Origin: Thermaceae bacterium
GTDB taxonomy: Bacteria > Deinococcota > Deinococci > Deinococcales > Marinithermaceae
Length of the DNA stretch: 37,559 nt
Direction: 5' to 3'
Assembly (NCBI GenBank): GCA_027023345.1
Contig: JALVVO010000162.1
Span: 1 to 37,559, forward strand
The notes under the pieces are model-generated. The model was not told the origin of the DNA and did not search any database. It worked only from the letters and a program-made list of their open reading frames with translations. Below are positions 8,926-17,376 of the stretch, in pieces. Made by a program: the position numbers and the translations under genes. Each line of letters begins with the position of its first letter. Position 1 is the first letter of the stretch.

Positions 8926-9905
8926 CTTGCCCCCTCCTCCGCGAAGGGCCAGAGCGACAGCGCCACCCGGGCGAGGGCAAGTCGCGCCTGGGCGAGCTCG
9001 AGCTCGGCGCTCTTTTCCTCGAGTTCGGCCTGTAGGACCTCGATCCTGGAAGCGGTGCCCTTTTCGAGTCGGAGTTTCGCCACCTTGAGGGCCTCGGTCT
9101 TGAGGTCGAGGGCCCCGGTCTTGAGGGCGAGGTCGCCTAGGGCCGCGCGGTAATCGGCCTCTCTTTGCGAAAGCAGGTGCTCGAGCTCAGCGGCCTTGGT
9201 CCTGAGCGCCGCCTTTTCGGCTTGGTAGGCGGCCCGCCTTTTTTCGACCTCGACGCGCGGCGTGTCCGGGGTCTCGGCCGCTTGCAGGGCGCGCTCGGCG
9301 GCCTGAAGCGCGAGCTTGGCGAGCAGGTAGTCGGGATGGGCGGTGGCCGAGACGTGCTCGGGCGGCGGGATGGCTGGGACCGCCTCGGCCGTGAACGCGC
9401 CGTAGCGCTTGAGGGCGGCGTCGGCCGCCTCCAGCCGGGCGCGGGCCCTTTCCACCGCGGCTCGGGCCTCGGCCAGGGCGCTTAGGGCCCGGTCGCGCTC
9501 CGCGTTGCCGATCGCGCCCCGCTCGAAGCGGATCCGGGCGGCCTCGGCGGCGAGCTCGGCGTAGGCCAAGCGGGCCTCGGCGAGCTTAAGCGCGGCGCGG
9601 GCTAGGGGCACGGCGGCGAAGGTCTCGAGCGCCTGCTGTCGGAGGCCGAGGCGGGTTTTTCGCAGGAGGGCTTGGGCGCGCAGGGCTACGTCCTCGGCCT
9701 CGGCCCGCTCGAAGGGGGCGGCGTAGGGATCGTCCTTCAGGGCCAGCGCGCGGGCCTCGGCGGCCTTGAGCTCGGCCTCGGTCTTCAAAAGGTCGGGGCT
9801 TGCCTTTAGGTAGGCGGCCTCGAACGCCGGGTAGCCGGCGGCGAGGGCCGGCGCTAGGGCTAGGAAAACCGAGAGGATCCAGCTTCGCATCATCGTTCCC
9901 TCCAC
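8922..9905 (-). CDS. TolC-like coiled-coil exported protein (divergent outer-membrane-factor homologue)
   Basis: Signal peptide MMRSWILSVFLALAPALAAG followed by long Ala/Glu/Leu/Arg-rich helices with TolC-like repeat organisation; overlaps the adaptor gene. Confidence 0.7.
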   Translation of the reverse strand: MEGTMMRSWILSVFLALAPALAAGYPAFEAAYLKASPDLLKTEAELKAAEARALALKDDPYAAPFERAEAEDVALRAQALLRKTRLGLRQQALETFAAVPLARAALKLAEARLAYAELAAEAARIRFERGAIGNAERDRALSALAEARAAVERARARLEAADAALKRYGAFTAEAVPAIPPPEHVSATAHPDYLLAKLALQAAERALQAAETPDTPRVEVEKRRAAYQAEKAALRTKAAELEHLLSQREADYRAALGDLALKTGALDLKTEALKVAKLRLEKGTASRIEVLQAELEEKSAELELAQARLALARVALSLWPFAEEGAR

Positions 9906-11065
9906 ATGCCGTCCGCGAGGTCGAGGTAGGCCTTGACCGCTTCGATATAGGCGCCCCAGGCTTCGGCGAACCGGGCCTCGGCCAAAAACCGCGCGGCCCG
10001 TTGGTCTTCGAGCTCCAGGGCGCTGAGCAGTCCCCGTTCCTCGCGAAGACGGGCGGCTTCGAGCTTCTTCTTCGCGAGATCTAAGGCCTGCTTCGCCAGG
10101 TCCAGCCGTCGCTCCATGAGGTGCGCGCGGGCTTTGAGGGCGGAGAGCCTCCGTCTCCTTTCCCCGCCTTTTCTCTTTGCCGCGATCTCGGCCTCCCGCG
10201 CCGCCAGGCGGGCGCTTTCGGCCTCGCTCCAGGCGACGGGGTCGAGGGAGAGCCGGGCCGAGAGCTCGGCTTTCCAGGTCCCCGGGGGCTCGAGGGGGTT
10301 CTTCGGCCCGAGGGTCAGGGCGAGGCTCGGGGTTTGGGTTTCCGCCTCGAGGCGGTAGCCGAGCTCGCCCTGGTAGGAAAGCGCAAGCCCGAGGGCGAAA
10401 AGCCCCCGCTCGGCGGCCCTCGCCCGGGCCCTTTGGGCCTCGACCTCGAGCTGGAGCAGGGGGTTTGGGCGGGGAGCCGGGAGAAAAAATCGGAGGGTTT
10501 CGGGCTCGGCGGGGCCCGAAAGCCCCAGGGCTTCGGCCTCCTGGGCAGCCGACTCCCGTTCGAGCTCGGCGAGGCGGAGGTCGAGTTCGGCCTCTTCCAG
10601 GGCGCCTTTTGCCTCCTCAAAGGCGAGGGGGCCGCCCCGCAACCTCGCCGCCTCGAGCCGGAGCCGGGCGGCACTGCGCCGGGCGCGGGCCGCCTTTAGG
10701 CGCGCCTCGGCCTGCCAAAGCCCGGCGTGGGCCTTGAGGGCGCGAAGGACCCCATCCCTTTGCGCCTGGCGGAGGCGGGCCTCGGCCCTCAGGCGGCCGT
10801 TTTCGGCCTCGAGCCGGGCGGCCTCGCTGAGGTCGAGGCGGAGCCCGAGCGTCGCGGCGAGGTCTTCGCGGAGCTCGAGCCCGGCGGTTCCGGAAAGGCC
10901 GATCGCGGCGTAGCCGGCGCGTTCCTTTGCGAGCTCGGCCTGGGAAGCGAGCACCCCGAGCTCGGGCGGGCGGTAGGTGAGCGCCTCCCGGGGCCCGAAG
11001 GCGAGGGCGGGGAGGGCGAGCAGGATCGCCCAAGAAGGGGATTGAAGAAGCTTGAAGCGGCGCAT
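9890..11065 (-). CDS. TolC-like outer membrane efflux protein
   Basis: Start chosen at ATG 11065 inside the longer ORF 9890..11491: MRRFKLLQSPSWAILLALPALAFGPREALTYRPPELGVLASQAEL...; coiled-coil segments alternate with short beta-strand-like stretches (GLALSYQGELGYRLEAE, AELSARLSLDP). Confidence 0.75.
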   Translation of the reverse strand: MRRFKLLQSPSWAILLALPALAFGPREALTYRPPELGVLASQAELAKERAGYAAIGLSGTAGLELREDLAATLGLRLDLSEAARLEAENGRLRAEARLRQAQRDGVLRALKAHAGLWQAEARLKAARARRSAARLRLEAARLRGGPLAFEEAKGALEEAELDLRLAELERESAAQEAEALGLSGPAEPETLRFFLPAPRPNPLLQLEVEAQRARARAAERGLFALGLALSYQGELGYRLEAETQTPSLALTLGPKNPLEPPGTWKAELSARLSLDPVAWSEAESARLAAREAEIAAKRKGGERRRRLSALKARAHLMERRLDLAKQALDLAKKKLEAARLREERGLLSALELEDQRAARFLAEARFAEAWGAYIEAVKAYLDLADGMWRER

Positions 11066-11067
11066 GG

Positions 11068-11664
11068 CTACCGGAAAAGCGCGAGCATGAGGAACGCCGC
11101 TTGGATCGCCAGGTAGAGGCCGGCGGCCAACGCGGCCCGCTTCTCGGCGAAGACCCGGGTGCCGGCGTATAGGATCCAGGCACCCCAGAGGGTTCCGAGG
11201 ATCCCGCCCACGCGGCTGGCTTGCCCGTAGGTTGAGGCTCGAATGGCTGCCTCGTAACTCTTGAGCCAGTCCCGAAGCTGGTCGAACTCGGTGGGGGGAG
11301 GCGGGAGCTTGGCCTCGACGGGAACGAGCGCGGCCACGGCGAGAACCACGAGGCCGAGTACGATGCCTGGGGCGAAGGTCCAGCCGGCTAGCTCGAAGGC
11401 CCGGGGCCCAAGGCCGGTGAGGAGATGGAGGAGGAAGCCGAGTAAGCCCCAGACGGCCAGGCTTCCAACGATCACGCCGACGATTTCCCAAACCCAGTTG
11501 GGGCCGAACGCAGAGGGGCTCGGTAGCTCGCGGGTGGCGATCCTGCTCGCCAGGGTCGATACGAGACTGGCGAGAAACACGACGGAGTAGCCGAGCCAGG
11601 GCCGGGGCGGCCGTTCCTTGGTCTTTTCAAAGAACTTGGTGGGTTCTAGGAGCACTTCCGTCAT
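11068..11664 (-). CDS. Yip1-like multi-pass membrane protein
   Basis: MTEVLLEPTKFFEKTKERPPRPWLGYSVVFLASLVSTLASRIATRE... with several TM segments; the 3' part of the over-extended ORF 11068..13086. Confidence 0.7.
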   Translation of the reverse strand: MTEVLLEPTKFFEKTKERPPRPWLGYSVVFLASLVSTLASRIATRELPSPSAFGPNWVWEIVGVIVGSLAVWGLLGFLLHLLTGLGPRAFELAGWTFAPGIVLGLVVLAVAALVPVEAKLPPPPTEFDQLRDWLKSYEAAIRASTYGQASRVGGILGTLWGAWILYAGTRVFAEKRAALAAGLYLAIQAAFLMLALFR

Positions 11665-12494
11665 GGGCTTTCCTCCAAGTACTGAAGCTTCCCATTCAGA
11701 ATATGGACGGAGAGCAAGGGTGCTTGTTCGGGGCCGTAGGTGACCTCGACCCCTCCCGCGCCGCCGAGGCTCTTGCCGGGGAGGTGGACGCTCCCGTTGG
11801 TGACGCGGGCCTTGATCCGGAGCGGCCGCTCGGCCCGAACCTCGACGTCGCCGTTGGTGAGGTCGATCCGGGTCGGGCCCTCGGGGGCGAAGCCGGAGAG
11901 CACCACCTTGCCGTTGGTGGCGTTGATCACGGTGGCGCCGGTGGGGCGGTAGTCCTTGAGGTCCACCTCGCCGTTCGTGGCCGAAAAGACGAGGCTTTTG
12001 AGGCGGTCCTCGGCCTTGAGCTCGCCGTTCGTCACCGAGACGCGGGCTACCACCGGCTCGGGCAGGGCGAGCTCGATCCGGTAGAGGGTGCCCTTGGGCT
12101 GGCGGTGGTCCCAAAACCGTAGCTTCCCCTCCTCGACGGCGAGGTCCGGGCGCATGCGGGCGAGGGCCCGCTCGGTCCTCGCCTGGTAGCTCACGCGGAG
12201 CCGGCCGGGGCCGGGGCGGACGACGACCAGGGCGTTGGTGGCGGCGATCTCTATCGCTTCCAGCTGGGGGAGCGCTTCCTCTTTCTCCAGGGTGTAGGCG
12301 AAGCCGGCGTCGGGGGCGAGGCCGACTCGGACTTCGAAGTCGGGCCCCCAGAAGGCGAAGGCGAGCCCCGCCAGCCCGGCCACCGCCACCCCTTTGGCGG
12401 TGAGGCTCTTCGTCCGGGTGAGGGCGAGGTAGAGGCCGTAGAGCCAAAGGCCGAGGGCGAGCAGGGAGAGGATCCAGCCATCCATGATCCACAC
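11661..12494 (-). CDS. DUF4097-like (beta-strand repeat/adhesin-like) protein with N-terminal TM segments
   Basis: Short repeats ending in TNG: VSVTNGELKAEDRLKSLVFSATNGEVDLKDYRPTGATVINATNGKVVLSGFAPEGPTRIDLTNGDVEVRAERPLRIKARVTNGSVHL. Confidence 0.75.
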   Translation of the reverse strand: MWIMDGWILSLLALGLWLYGLYLALTRTKSLTAKGVAVAGLAGLAFAFWGPDFEVRVGLAPDAGFAYTLEKEEALPQLEAIEIAATNALVVVRPGPGRLRVSYQARTERALARMRPDLAVEEGKLRFWDHRQPKGTLYRIELALPEPVVARVSVTNGELKAEDRLKSLVFSATNGEVDLKDYRPTGATVINATNGKVVLSGFAPEGPTRIDLTNGDVEVRAERPLRIKARVTNGSVHLPGKSLGGAGGVEVTYGPEQAPLLSVHILNGKLQYLEESP

Positions 12495-12497
12495 CTC

Positions 12498-13235
12498 CTA
12501 GAGCTCCGCCTCGTGGTAGACGCGGAGGGCGAGGAAGAGGAAGAGGGCGTAGAGGAGCAGCCCGGCGGCGATCGGCCAGACGGGCCAGGAAGCCGTGAGC
12601 ACGAAGGTGGGGAAGCCCGGGATCTCCGCGAAGAGCCAGCGGAAGTCCCCGATGAGGACCCGGGGACCGAGGTTCCAAAGGGCGTTCCCGTCCAGGTCCT
12701 CGAGGAGCTTCCCGATCCCGAAGGGAATCCCCAGAAAGACCACGGTGGCGAGGAGGCCCCCGACCCGCCCCAGCCGGTAGGCGACGTCGGTGGCCGCGGC
12801 GAGCTGCACCAGGCCGAGGAAGGGAAGGACGGCGGAGAGGCCAAGGTAGAGCCCGAATCGGAAGAGCTCGCCCGGGGCCTCGGGGTAGAACCGCCCGACG
12901 GCCAGGGCGCCGACGAGAAGGAGGCCGCCCTCGAGGTAGATCGCCCAAAAGAGGTACTCGGCGGCCTGGGCCAGGGCGTAGCGCGTGGGGCCCTTGGGGA
13001 GGAGGAAGAGCATCCCAAGCTCGCCCCGCTCGGCCCGGCGCACGTCGCGGCGGTAGAGGGAGAAGAAGAGCCCGAGCGTGCCCCAAAGCGCGCCTTGCGT
13101 AAGCCCGGCCAGGTAGAGGAGCACGGCGATCCGGTCCAGGCTAAAGGCCGTGTAAGCGACTAGGGCGAGGGCCAGGAGGACGAACAGGGCGACGCCCCGG
13201 TTCTGGGCGAGCCGCCAGCGGAGGATCGCGCTCAT
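12498..13235 (-). CDS. ABC transporter permease-like membrane protein
   Basis: MSAILRWRLAQNRGVALFVLLALALVAYTAFSLDRIAVLLYLAGL... multi-TM, overlapping the upstream ABC ATPase; start at ATG 13235 inside ORF 12498..13406. Confidence 0.78.
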   Translation of the reverse strand: MSAILRWRLAQNRGVALFVLLALALVAYTAFSLDRIAVLLYLAGLTQGALWGTLGLFFSLYRRDVRRAERGELGMLFLLPKGPTRYALAQAAEYLFWAIYLEGGLLLVGALAVGRFYPEAPGELFRFGLYLGLSAVLPFLGLVQLAAATDVAYRLGRVGGLLATVVFLGIPFGIGKLLEDLDGNALWNLGPRVLIGDFRWLFAEIPGFPTFVLTASWPVWPIAAGLLLYALFLFLALRVYHEAEL

Positions 13236-13912
13236 GCCAGCACCTCCTTGAAGGTTTCGACCACGCTCTTGCCTTTTGCCCTTAGCTCCTCGACCTCGGC
13301 GTCGAGGACGACCTCGCCCTCCCTTAGAAAGACCGCCCGGTCGAAGATCCCCTCGGCCTCGCCGACCTCGTGGGTGGAGAGGAGGACCGCCGCGTCCTCC
13401 CGCCACTCGTGGACGAGCGCCTTCAGGATGCGGTCCCGGCTGATCAGGTCGATGCCAGCGAGGGGTTCGTCGAGGAGGTAGAGCGGCGCTCGCCGGGCCA
13501 GGGCTAGAGCGAGGTTCGCCCGGGCGCGCTGCCCCTTGCTCATCTGCCCGAAGGGGCGGTCGGGAACCTCGAGGAACCCCATCAGCCGGCGGAAACGCTC
13601 GGGGTCGAAGCTGGCGTCGGTGCCGGCGAGCAAAGCGGCGACCTCGCCGGGGCGGCGGCGTTCGGGCCAGGGATTCTGCTCGGGCAGAAAGACCGCCTCG
13701 CCGCGGGCCGCCCGGGGCGGCCGGCCGAGGAGCTGGACCTCGCCCCGGTCGGGGAGGAGCAGCCCGGCCGCGACCTTTAAGAGCGTGGTCTTGCCCGCCC
13801 CGTTTAGACCCAGGAGCCCGACCACCTGGCCCGGCTCGAGGGCGAGGCTCACCCCCTTCAGGGCCGGGGTTCGTAAGTAGCGCTTCTCGACCTCTTTAAG
13901 CTCGAGCACCAT
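13232..13912 (-). CDS. ABC transporter ATP-binding protein (YtrB/BcrA-like)
   Basis: LLGLNGAGKTTLLKVAAGLLLPDRG... MSKGQRARANLALALARRAPLYLLDEPLAGIDLISRDRI. Confidence 0.93.
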   Translation of the reverse strand: MVLELKEVEKRYLRTPALKGVSLALEPGQVVGLLGLNGAGKTTLLKVAAGLLLPDRGEVQLLGRPPRAARGEAVFLPEQNPWPERRRPGEVAALLAGTDASFDPERFRRLMGFLEVPDRPFGQMSKGQRARANLALALARRAPLYLLDEPLAGIDLISRDRILKALVHEWREDAAVLLSTHEVGEAEGIFDRAVFLREGEVVLDAEVEELRAKGKSVVETFKEVLA

Positions 13913-14273
13913 CCTCCTCCTTCACCTCCTCCAAGGCGGCCTTGGCCTCTTCGAGGCCGAGCCCCAGCGCCCGGACCTCGGCCAGGTAGCGGCGGGCCGC
14001 CCGCCGGATCCGGTCTCGCTTCAGCGCGTCCACGTCCACCTCCTCGCGCACGAAGGTGCCGAGCCCTCGGCGGGTCTCGGTGATCCCCAGCTGCTCGAGC
14101 ACCTCGAAGGCCCGGATCACGGTGTTGGGGTTGACCCGGAGCTCCTCGGCGAGGGCCCGCGCCGAGGGGAGCTTGTCGCCGGGCTCGAGCTCGCCCCGGG
14201 CCAGCGCCGCCATCACGGCGTTCGCGATCTGCTCGAAGATCGGTCCCGCCTCGGGGTCCACGTTCCAGCGCAA
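13896..14273 (-). CDS. GntR-family transcriptional regulator (YtrA-like)
   Basis: MRWNVDPEAGPIFEQIANAVMAALARGELEPGDKLPSARALAEELRVNPNTVIRAFEVLEQLGITETRRGLGTFV; TTG start preceded by AGGAGG. Confidence 0.94.
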   Translation of the reverse strand: MRWNVDPEAGPIFEQIANAVMAALARGELEPGDKLPSARALAEELRVNPNTVIRAFEVLEQLGITETRRGLGTFVREEVDVDALKRDRIRRAARRYLAEVRALGLGLEEAKAALEEVKEEDGARA

Positions 14274-14285
14274 CGTTACCTCCTG

Positions 14286-14324
14286 AGTGCACTATAGCAC
14301 TAGTGCACTAGGTTTGCAAGGGAA
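14286..14324 (-). promoter_or_regulatory. Promoter of the GntR-ABC efflux operon with overlapping palindromic operator
   Basis: On the minus strand: cccTTGCAA-(17 nt)-TATAGTgcactcaggaggtaacgTTG. The interrupted palindrome AGTGCACTATAGCACTAGTGCACT covers the -10 region. Confidence 0.78.
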
Positions 14325-14349
14325 CGGCGCCACGGGGTGAGTAAGCGCG

Positions 14350-15150
14350 TCAGCCGAAGACCAGCGTGAGGAGGCCGACCAGCGCGACGTAGGGGGCGAA
14401 GAGGCGGAACTTCCCGGCCCGGAGCACCCCGAAGAGGAGGAGCATCGCCAGGTACCCGCTCAAAAAGGCGGCCGCCGCCATCGCCGCCACCGGCCCGGCG
14501 CCGACCCCCTGGGGAAGGCCGTCCTTGAGGCCGAGGAGCAAGACGCCGAGGCTCGCCGCCGCGTACATCAGAAAGGAAAGCCGGGCGGCGAGGTCGGGGG
14601 CGAGGCCGAGCCGCAAAAACGCGCTGATCGTCGTCCCCGAGCGGGAGACCCCCGGCCAGATCGCGACCGCCTGGGCGAGCCCCCCGAGGAAGGCCTCGAG
14701 GTAGCCGACCCGCTGGGGGCGGTCCTTTGCGCCGCCTTTGGGCGTGGTCCAGAGGACGAGGGCGGTGAAGAGGAGGCCGAGGGCGACGAAGAATGGGCGG
14801 TTATAGGCTTCGAAGACGTCCTTGACCAAAAGTCCCACCACCGCCGCCGGCACGCTCGCCACCGCCACCAGCCAAAAAAGCCGCCAGCCCTCCCCTTCGC
14901 GGGCCTCCTTCGAGAAGAGGCCGGCGAGGAACCCAGAAAGCGCCCGGGCGATCTCCCGCCGCATCAGGAAGAGGGCGGCGAGGAAGGTGCCGGTGTTGGT
15001 GGCGATGTCCACCCAGAGGGGTAGATTCTCGCCGCCGAAGAGGAAGCGGTCGGCGAGGACCAAGTGCCCCGAGCTCGAGACCGGCAGGAACTCGGTCAGC
15101 CCCTGGACGACGCCGAGGACGATCGCGCGAAAAAGATCCACGCCCGCCAT
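14350..15150 (-). CDS. uppP: Undecaprenyl-diphosphatase (UppP/BacA)
   Basis: VVQGLTEFLPVSSSGHLVLAD ... WPGVSRSGTTISAFLRLGL are the two hallmark UppP motifs. Confidence 0.96.
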   Translation of the reverse strand: MAGVDLFRAIVLGVVQGLTEFLPVSSSGHLVLADRFLFGGENLPLWVDIATNTGTFLAALFLMRREIARALSGFLAGLFSKEAREGEGWRLFWLVAVASVPAAVVGLLVKDVFEAYNRPFFVALGLLFTALVLWTTPKGGAKDRPQRVGYLEAFLGGLAQAVAIWPGVSRSGTTISAFLRLGLAPDLAARLSFLMYAAASLGVLLLGLKDGLPQGVGAGPVAAMAAAAFLSGYLAMLLLFGVLRAGKFRLFAPYVALVGLLTLVFG

Positions 15151-15160
15151 GGTAAGCGAA

Positions 15161-15183
15161 AGGCCCCGCCCGAAGGCGGGGCC
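15161..15183 (-). terminator. GC-rich hairpin with UUCG loop between rpsI and uppP
   Basis: Minus strand GGCCCCGCC-TTCG-GGCGGGGCC-TTTCGCTT: perfect 9-bp stem, short T-rich tail, about 10 nt before the uppP ATG. Confidence 0.65.
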
Positions 15184-15199
15184 GGTGACCTCGCGGGCT

Positions 15200-15589
15200 T
15201 TAGCGCTTCGAGTACTGCGGCGCCCGGCGGGCCTTGTGCTTGCCGTACTTCTTGCGCTCGACCACGCGGGCGTCGCGGGTGAGGAGCCCCGCGGGCTTGA
15301 GTTTCTTGCGGAACTCGGGGTTGTACTTCTCCAGCGCCCGGGCGATCCCGAGCTTGATGGCGTCGATCTGCCCGGTGGTGCCGCCGCCCTTCACGGTGAT
15401 GTAGGCGTCGAACTTGCCCATCATGTCCACGACCTTGAAGGGCTCGAGCGCGCTCACCGCCCGGATGATGCCCCGGAAGTAGTCCTCGAAGTTCTTGCCG
15501 TTGACCGTGATCTTGCCCTCGCCGGGGCGGAGGAAGACCCGGGCCACGGCGGTCTTGCGGCGTCCGGTGCCGTAGTACTGCTCCATCAC
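15200..15589 (-). CDS. rpsI: 30S ribosomal protein S9
   Basis: [30 protein letters not shown] ... [27 protein letters not shown]. Confidence 0.98.
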   Translation of the reverse strand: MMEQYYGTGRRKTAVARVFLRPGEGKITVNGKNFEDYFRGIIRAVSALEPFKVVDMMGKFDAYITVKGGGTTGQIDAIKLGIARALEKYNPEFRKKLKPAGLLTRDARVVERKKYGKHKARRAPQYSKR

Positions 15590-16017
15590 CTAACCTCCAG
15601 CTCGAGCTTTTCGGGCTTTTGGGCGGCGTGCGGGTGGTCGGGACCGGCGTAGACCTTCAGCCTCTTGTAGAGCTTGCGGCCGAGCCGGTTCTTGGGGAGC
15701 ATCCCCTTGACCGCCCGCTCGATGACCCGCTCGGGGTGGCGCTTCAGCATCTCGCCGGCGGGGATCCGCTTGAGCCCGCCCTGGTAGCCCGAGTAGCGGG
15801 TATAGATCTTGTCCTCGAGCTTCTTCCCCGTGAGCTTCACCTTCGCCGCGTTCACCACGATGACGTAATCCCCCACGGGCAGGTTGGGGGTGTACTCGGG
15901 TTTGTGCTTCCCGCGGAGGATGCTCGCGATCTTGGCGGCCAGGCGCCCGAGCGTCTTCCCCTCCGCGTCAATCACGTACCATTTGCTCTCGACTTCCTTG
16001 GGCACGTAGGTCTTCAC
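15586..16017 (-). CDS. rplM: 50S ribosomal protein L13
   Basis: GTG start at 16017: (V)[56 protein letters not shown]... [30 protein letters not shown]. The upstream part of ORF 15586..16305 is not L13. Confidence 0.97.
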   Translation of the reverse strand: MKTYVPKEVESKWYVIDAEGKTLGRLAAKIASILRGKHKPEYTPNLPVGDYVIVVNAAKVKLTGKKLEDKIYTRYSGYQGGLKRIPAGEMLKRHPERVIERAVKGMLPKNRLGRKLYKRLKVYAGPDHPHAAQKPEKLELEVR

Positions 16018-16042
16018 GAGGCGCCCCTCCTTTTGCCGCGTT

Positions 16043-16086
16043 CCTCGGCGCGGGGTGAACGGGTAAGGGAAAGCCCCCCGCCGAGG
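16043..16086 (-). promoter_or_regulatory. Stem-loop in the rplM-rpsI leader (candidate r-protein autoregulatory site)
   Basis: CCTCGGCG (16043-16050) is perfectly complementary to CGCCGAGG (16079-16086), with an inner GGGG/CCCC extension; lies between the predicted promoter and the rplM SD. Confidence 0.5.
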
Positions 16087-16097
16087 TGCCAGCGAGG

Positions 16098-16127
16098 AGT
16101 ATAGCACACCCGGAAGGGCGGCACCAA
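16098..16127 (-). promoter_or_regulatory. Predicted sigma-A promoter for rplM-rpsI
   Basis: Minus strand TTGGTG-(18 nt)-TATACT with upstream TGc (extended -10 context). Confidence 0.6.
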
Positions 16128-16313
16128 GCGCTATGCTCGGGCCATGGAGGGGACCCGGCTTCAGGGCGGTCTGGCCCGGCGCCTTGCCTGGCGGTTTGCC
16201 CTCGCGGGCCCCGGCGGGCTCGCGCCCCCAAGAAAGCTTCGGCTGGCCTACGCGACCCCCTCGGCGGACGGGCGGACTGAAAAGGGCGCCCGCGCCGGGT
16301 TCCATTGCCGCGC

Positions 16314-17333
16314 GTGATCGAGCTGGACGGCGCTTTTGGCGAGGGCGGCGGGCAGATCCTCCGCTCGGCGCTGGCGCTTTCCTTGCTCACCGGCAAGCCC
16401 TTCCGCATCCGGAACATCCGCGCCCGGAGGAAGAACCCCGGGCTCCGCCCCCAGCACCTCGCGGCGGTGCGGGCGGCGGCCGAGGTGGGGCGGGCCGAGG
16501 TTCGGGGCGACGCGCTCGGCTCCAGGGAGCTTTACTTCTATCCCCGGGGCGTCTTCGCCGGTCGCTACCGCTTCGCCACCGGCACCGCCGGCGCCGCCAC
16601 CCTGGTCTTCCAGACCGTGCTCTTGCCCCTCGCCCTCAGGGGCGGAGGGGCGAGCGAGCTCGTCCTCGAGGGCGGCACCCACGTGCCCAAAAGCCCGAGC
16701 TTCGACGACCTCGACTTCGCCTTCCGCCCCTGGATGGCCCGGCTCGGGGTGCGGTTTGGGCTCGAGCTCGAGCGCCCCGGCTTCTACCCCCGGGGCGGGG
16801 GGCGCTTTTTGGCCCGGGTGTTCCCCGCCGAGGGCGTGCGGCCGGTGCGGGCCGCGGAGGCCTTCGAGCTCCGGGAAGCGGCGGTGCGGGGCGTCGCCGC
16901 CCGGCTCCCCGCCCACGTCGCCGAGCGGATCGCGAAGAGTGCCGCGAGGAGGCTCGCGGAGGCGGGGATCGAGCCCAGGACCGAGGTCCGCTATCCCGAG
17001 GCGCCGGCTCCCGGCGCCTACGGCTTCGTCGGCCTTTTGGGCGCGCCCGGCCCCGCCGCCTTCACCGCGCTCGGGGCCCCAGGCAAGCCCTCGGAGCGGG
17101 TGGGGGAGGAGGCGGCCCGCCGCGCGCTCCGCTTCCTCCGGCGGGGCGCCCCCGTGGAGGCCCACCTCGCCGACCAGCTGCTCTTGCCCCTCGCCCTCGC
17201 GCCCGCGCCGAGCCTTCTTCGGGTCGAGGAGGTGAGCCTGCACCTGGAAACCCAGGCCTGGCTCATCCCCCAGTTCCTCCCGGTGCGGATCCGGATCGCC
17301 GGCGACCGGGTCGAGGTCCGGCCGGAAACTTGA
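16314..17333 (+). CDS. rtcA: RNA 3'-terminal phosphate cyclase
   Basis: [52 protein letters not shown] ... ELYFYPRG ... [16 protein letters not shown] ... FYPRGGGRF. Start may be TTG 16305 or GTG 16314. Confidence 0.95.
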   Translation: MIELDGAFGEGGGQILRSALALSLLTGKPFRIRNIRARRKNPGLRPQHLAAVRAAAEVGRAEVRGDALGSRELYFYPRGVFAGRYRFATGTAGAATLVFQTVLLPLALRGGGASELVLEGGTHVPKSPSFDDLDFAFRPWMARLGVRFGLELERPGFYPRGGGRFLARVFPAEGVRPVRAAEAFELREAAVRGVAARLPAHVAERIAKSAARRLAEAGIEPRTEVRYPEAPAPGAYGFVGLLGAPGPAAFTALGAPGKPSERVGEEAARRALRFLRRGAPVEAHLADQLLLPLALAPAPSLLRVEEVSLHLETQAWLIPQFLPVRIRIAGDRVEVRPET

Positions 17334-17362
17334 CAAACCCGATAGGGATATATAGGATACCC
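17333..17362 (+). promoter_or_regulatory. Predicted sigma-A promoter upstream of the conserved hypothetical at 17377
   Basis: TTGACA-(17 nt aacccgatagggatata)-TAGGAT, just after rtcA, then a GGGAGGG SD and ATG. Confidence 0.65.
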
Positions 17363-17376
17363 GGGGAGGGATTGAT

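Noticed and set aside
11068-13086. 672-aa ORF as one protein
   Set aside because: Only the last about 200 codons (from ATG 11664) look real; the rest is an Arg/Pro-rich out-of-frame shadow of the DUF4097-like and permease genes.
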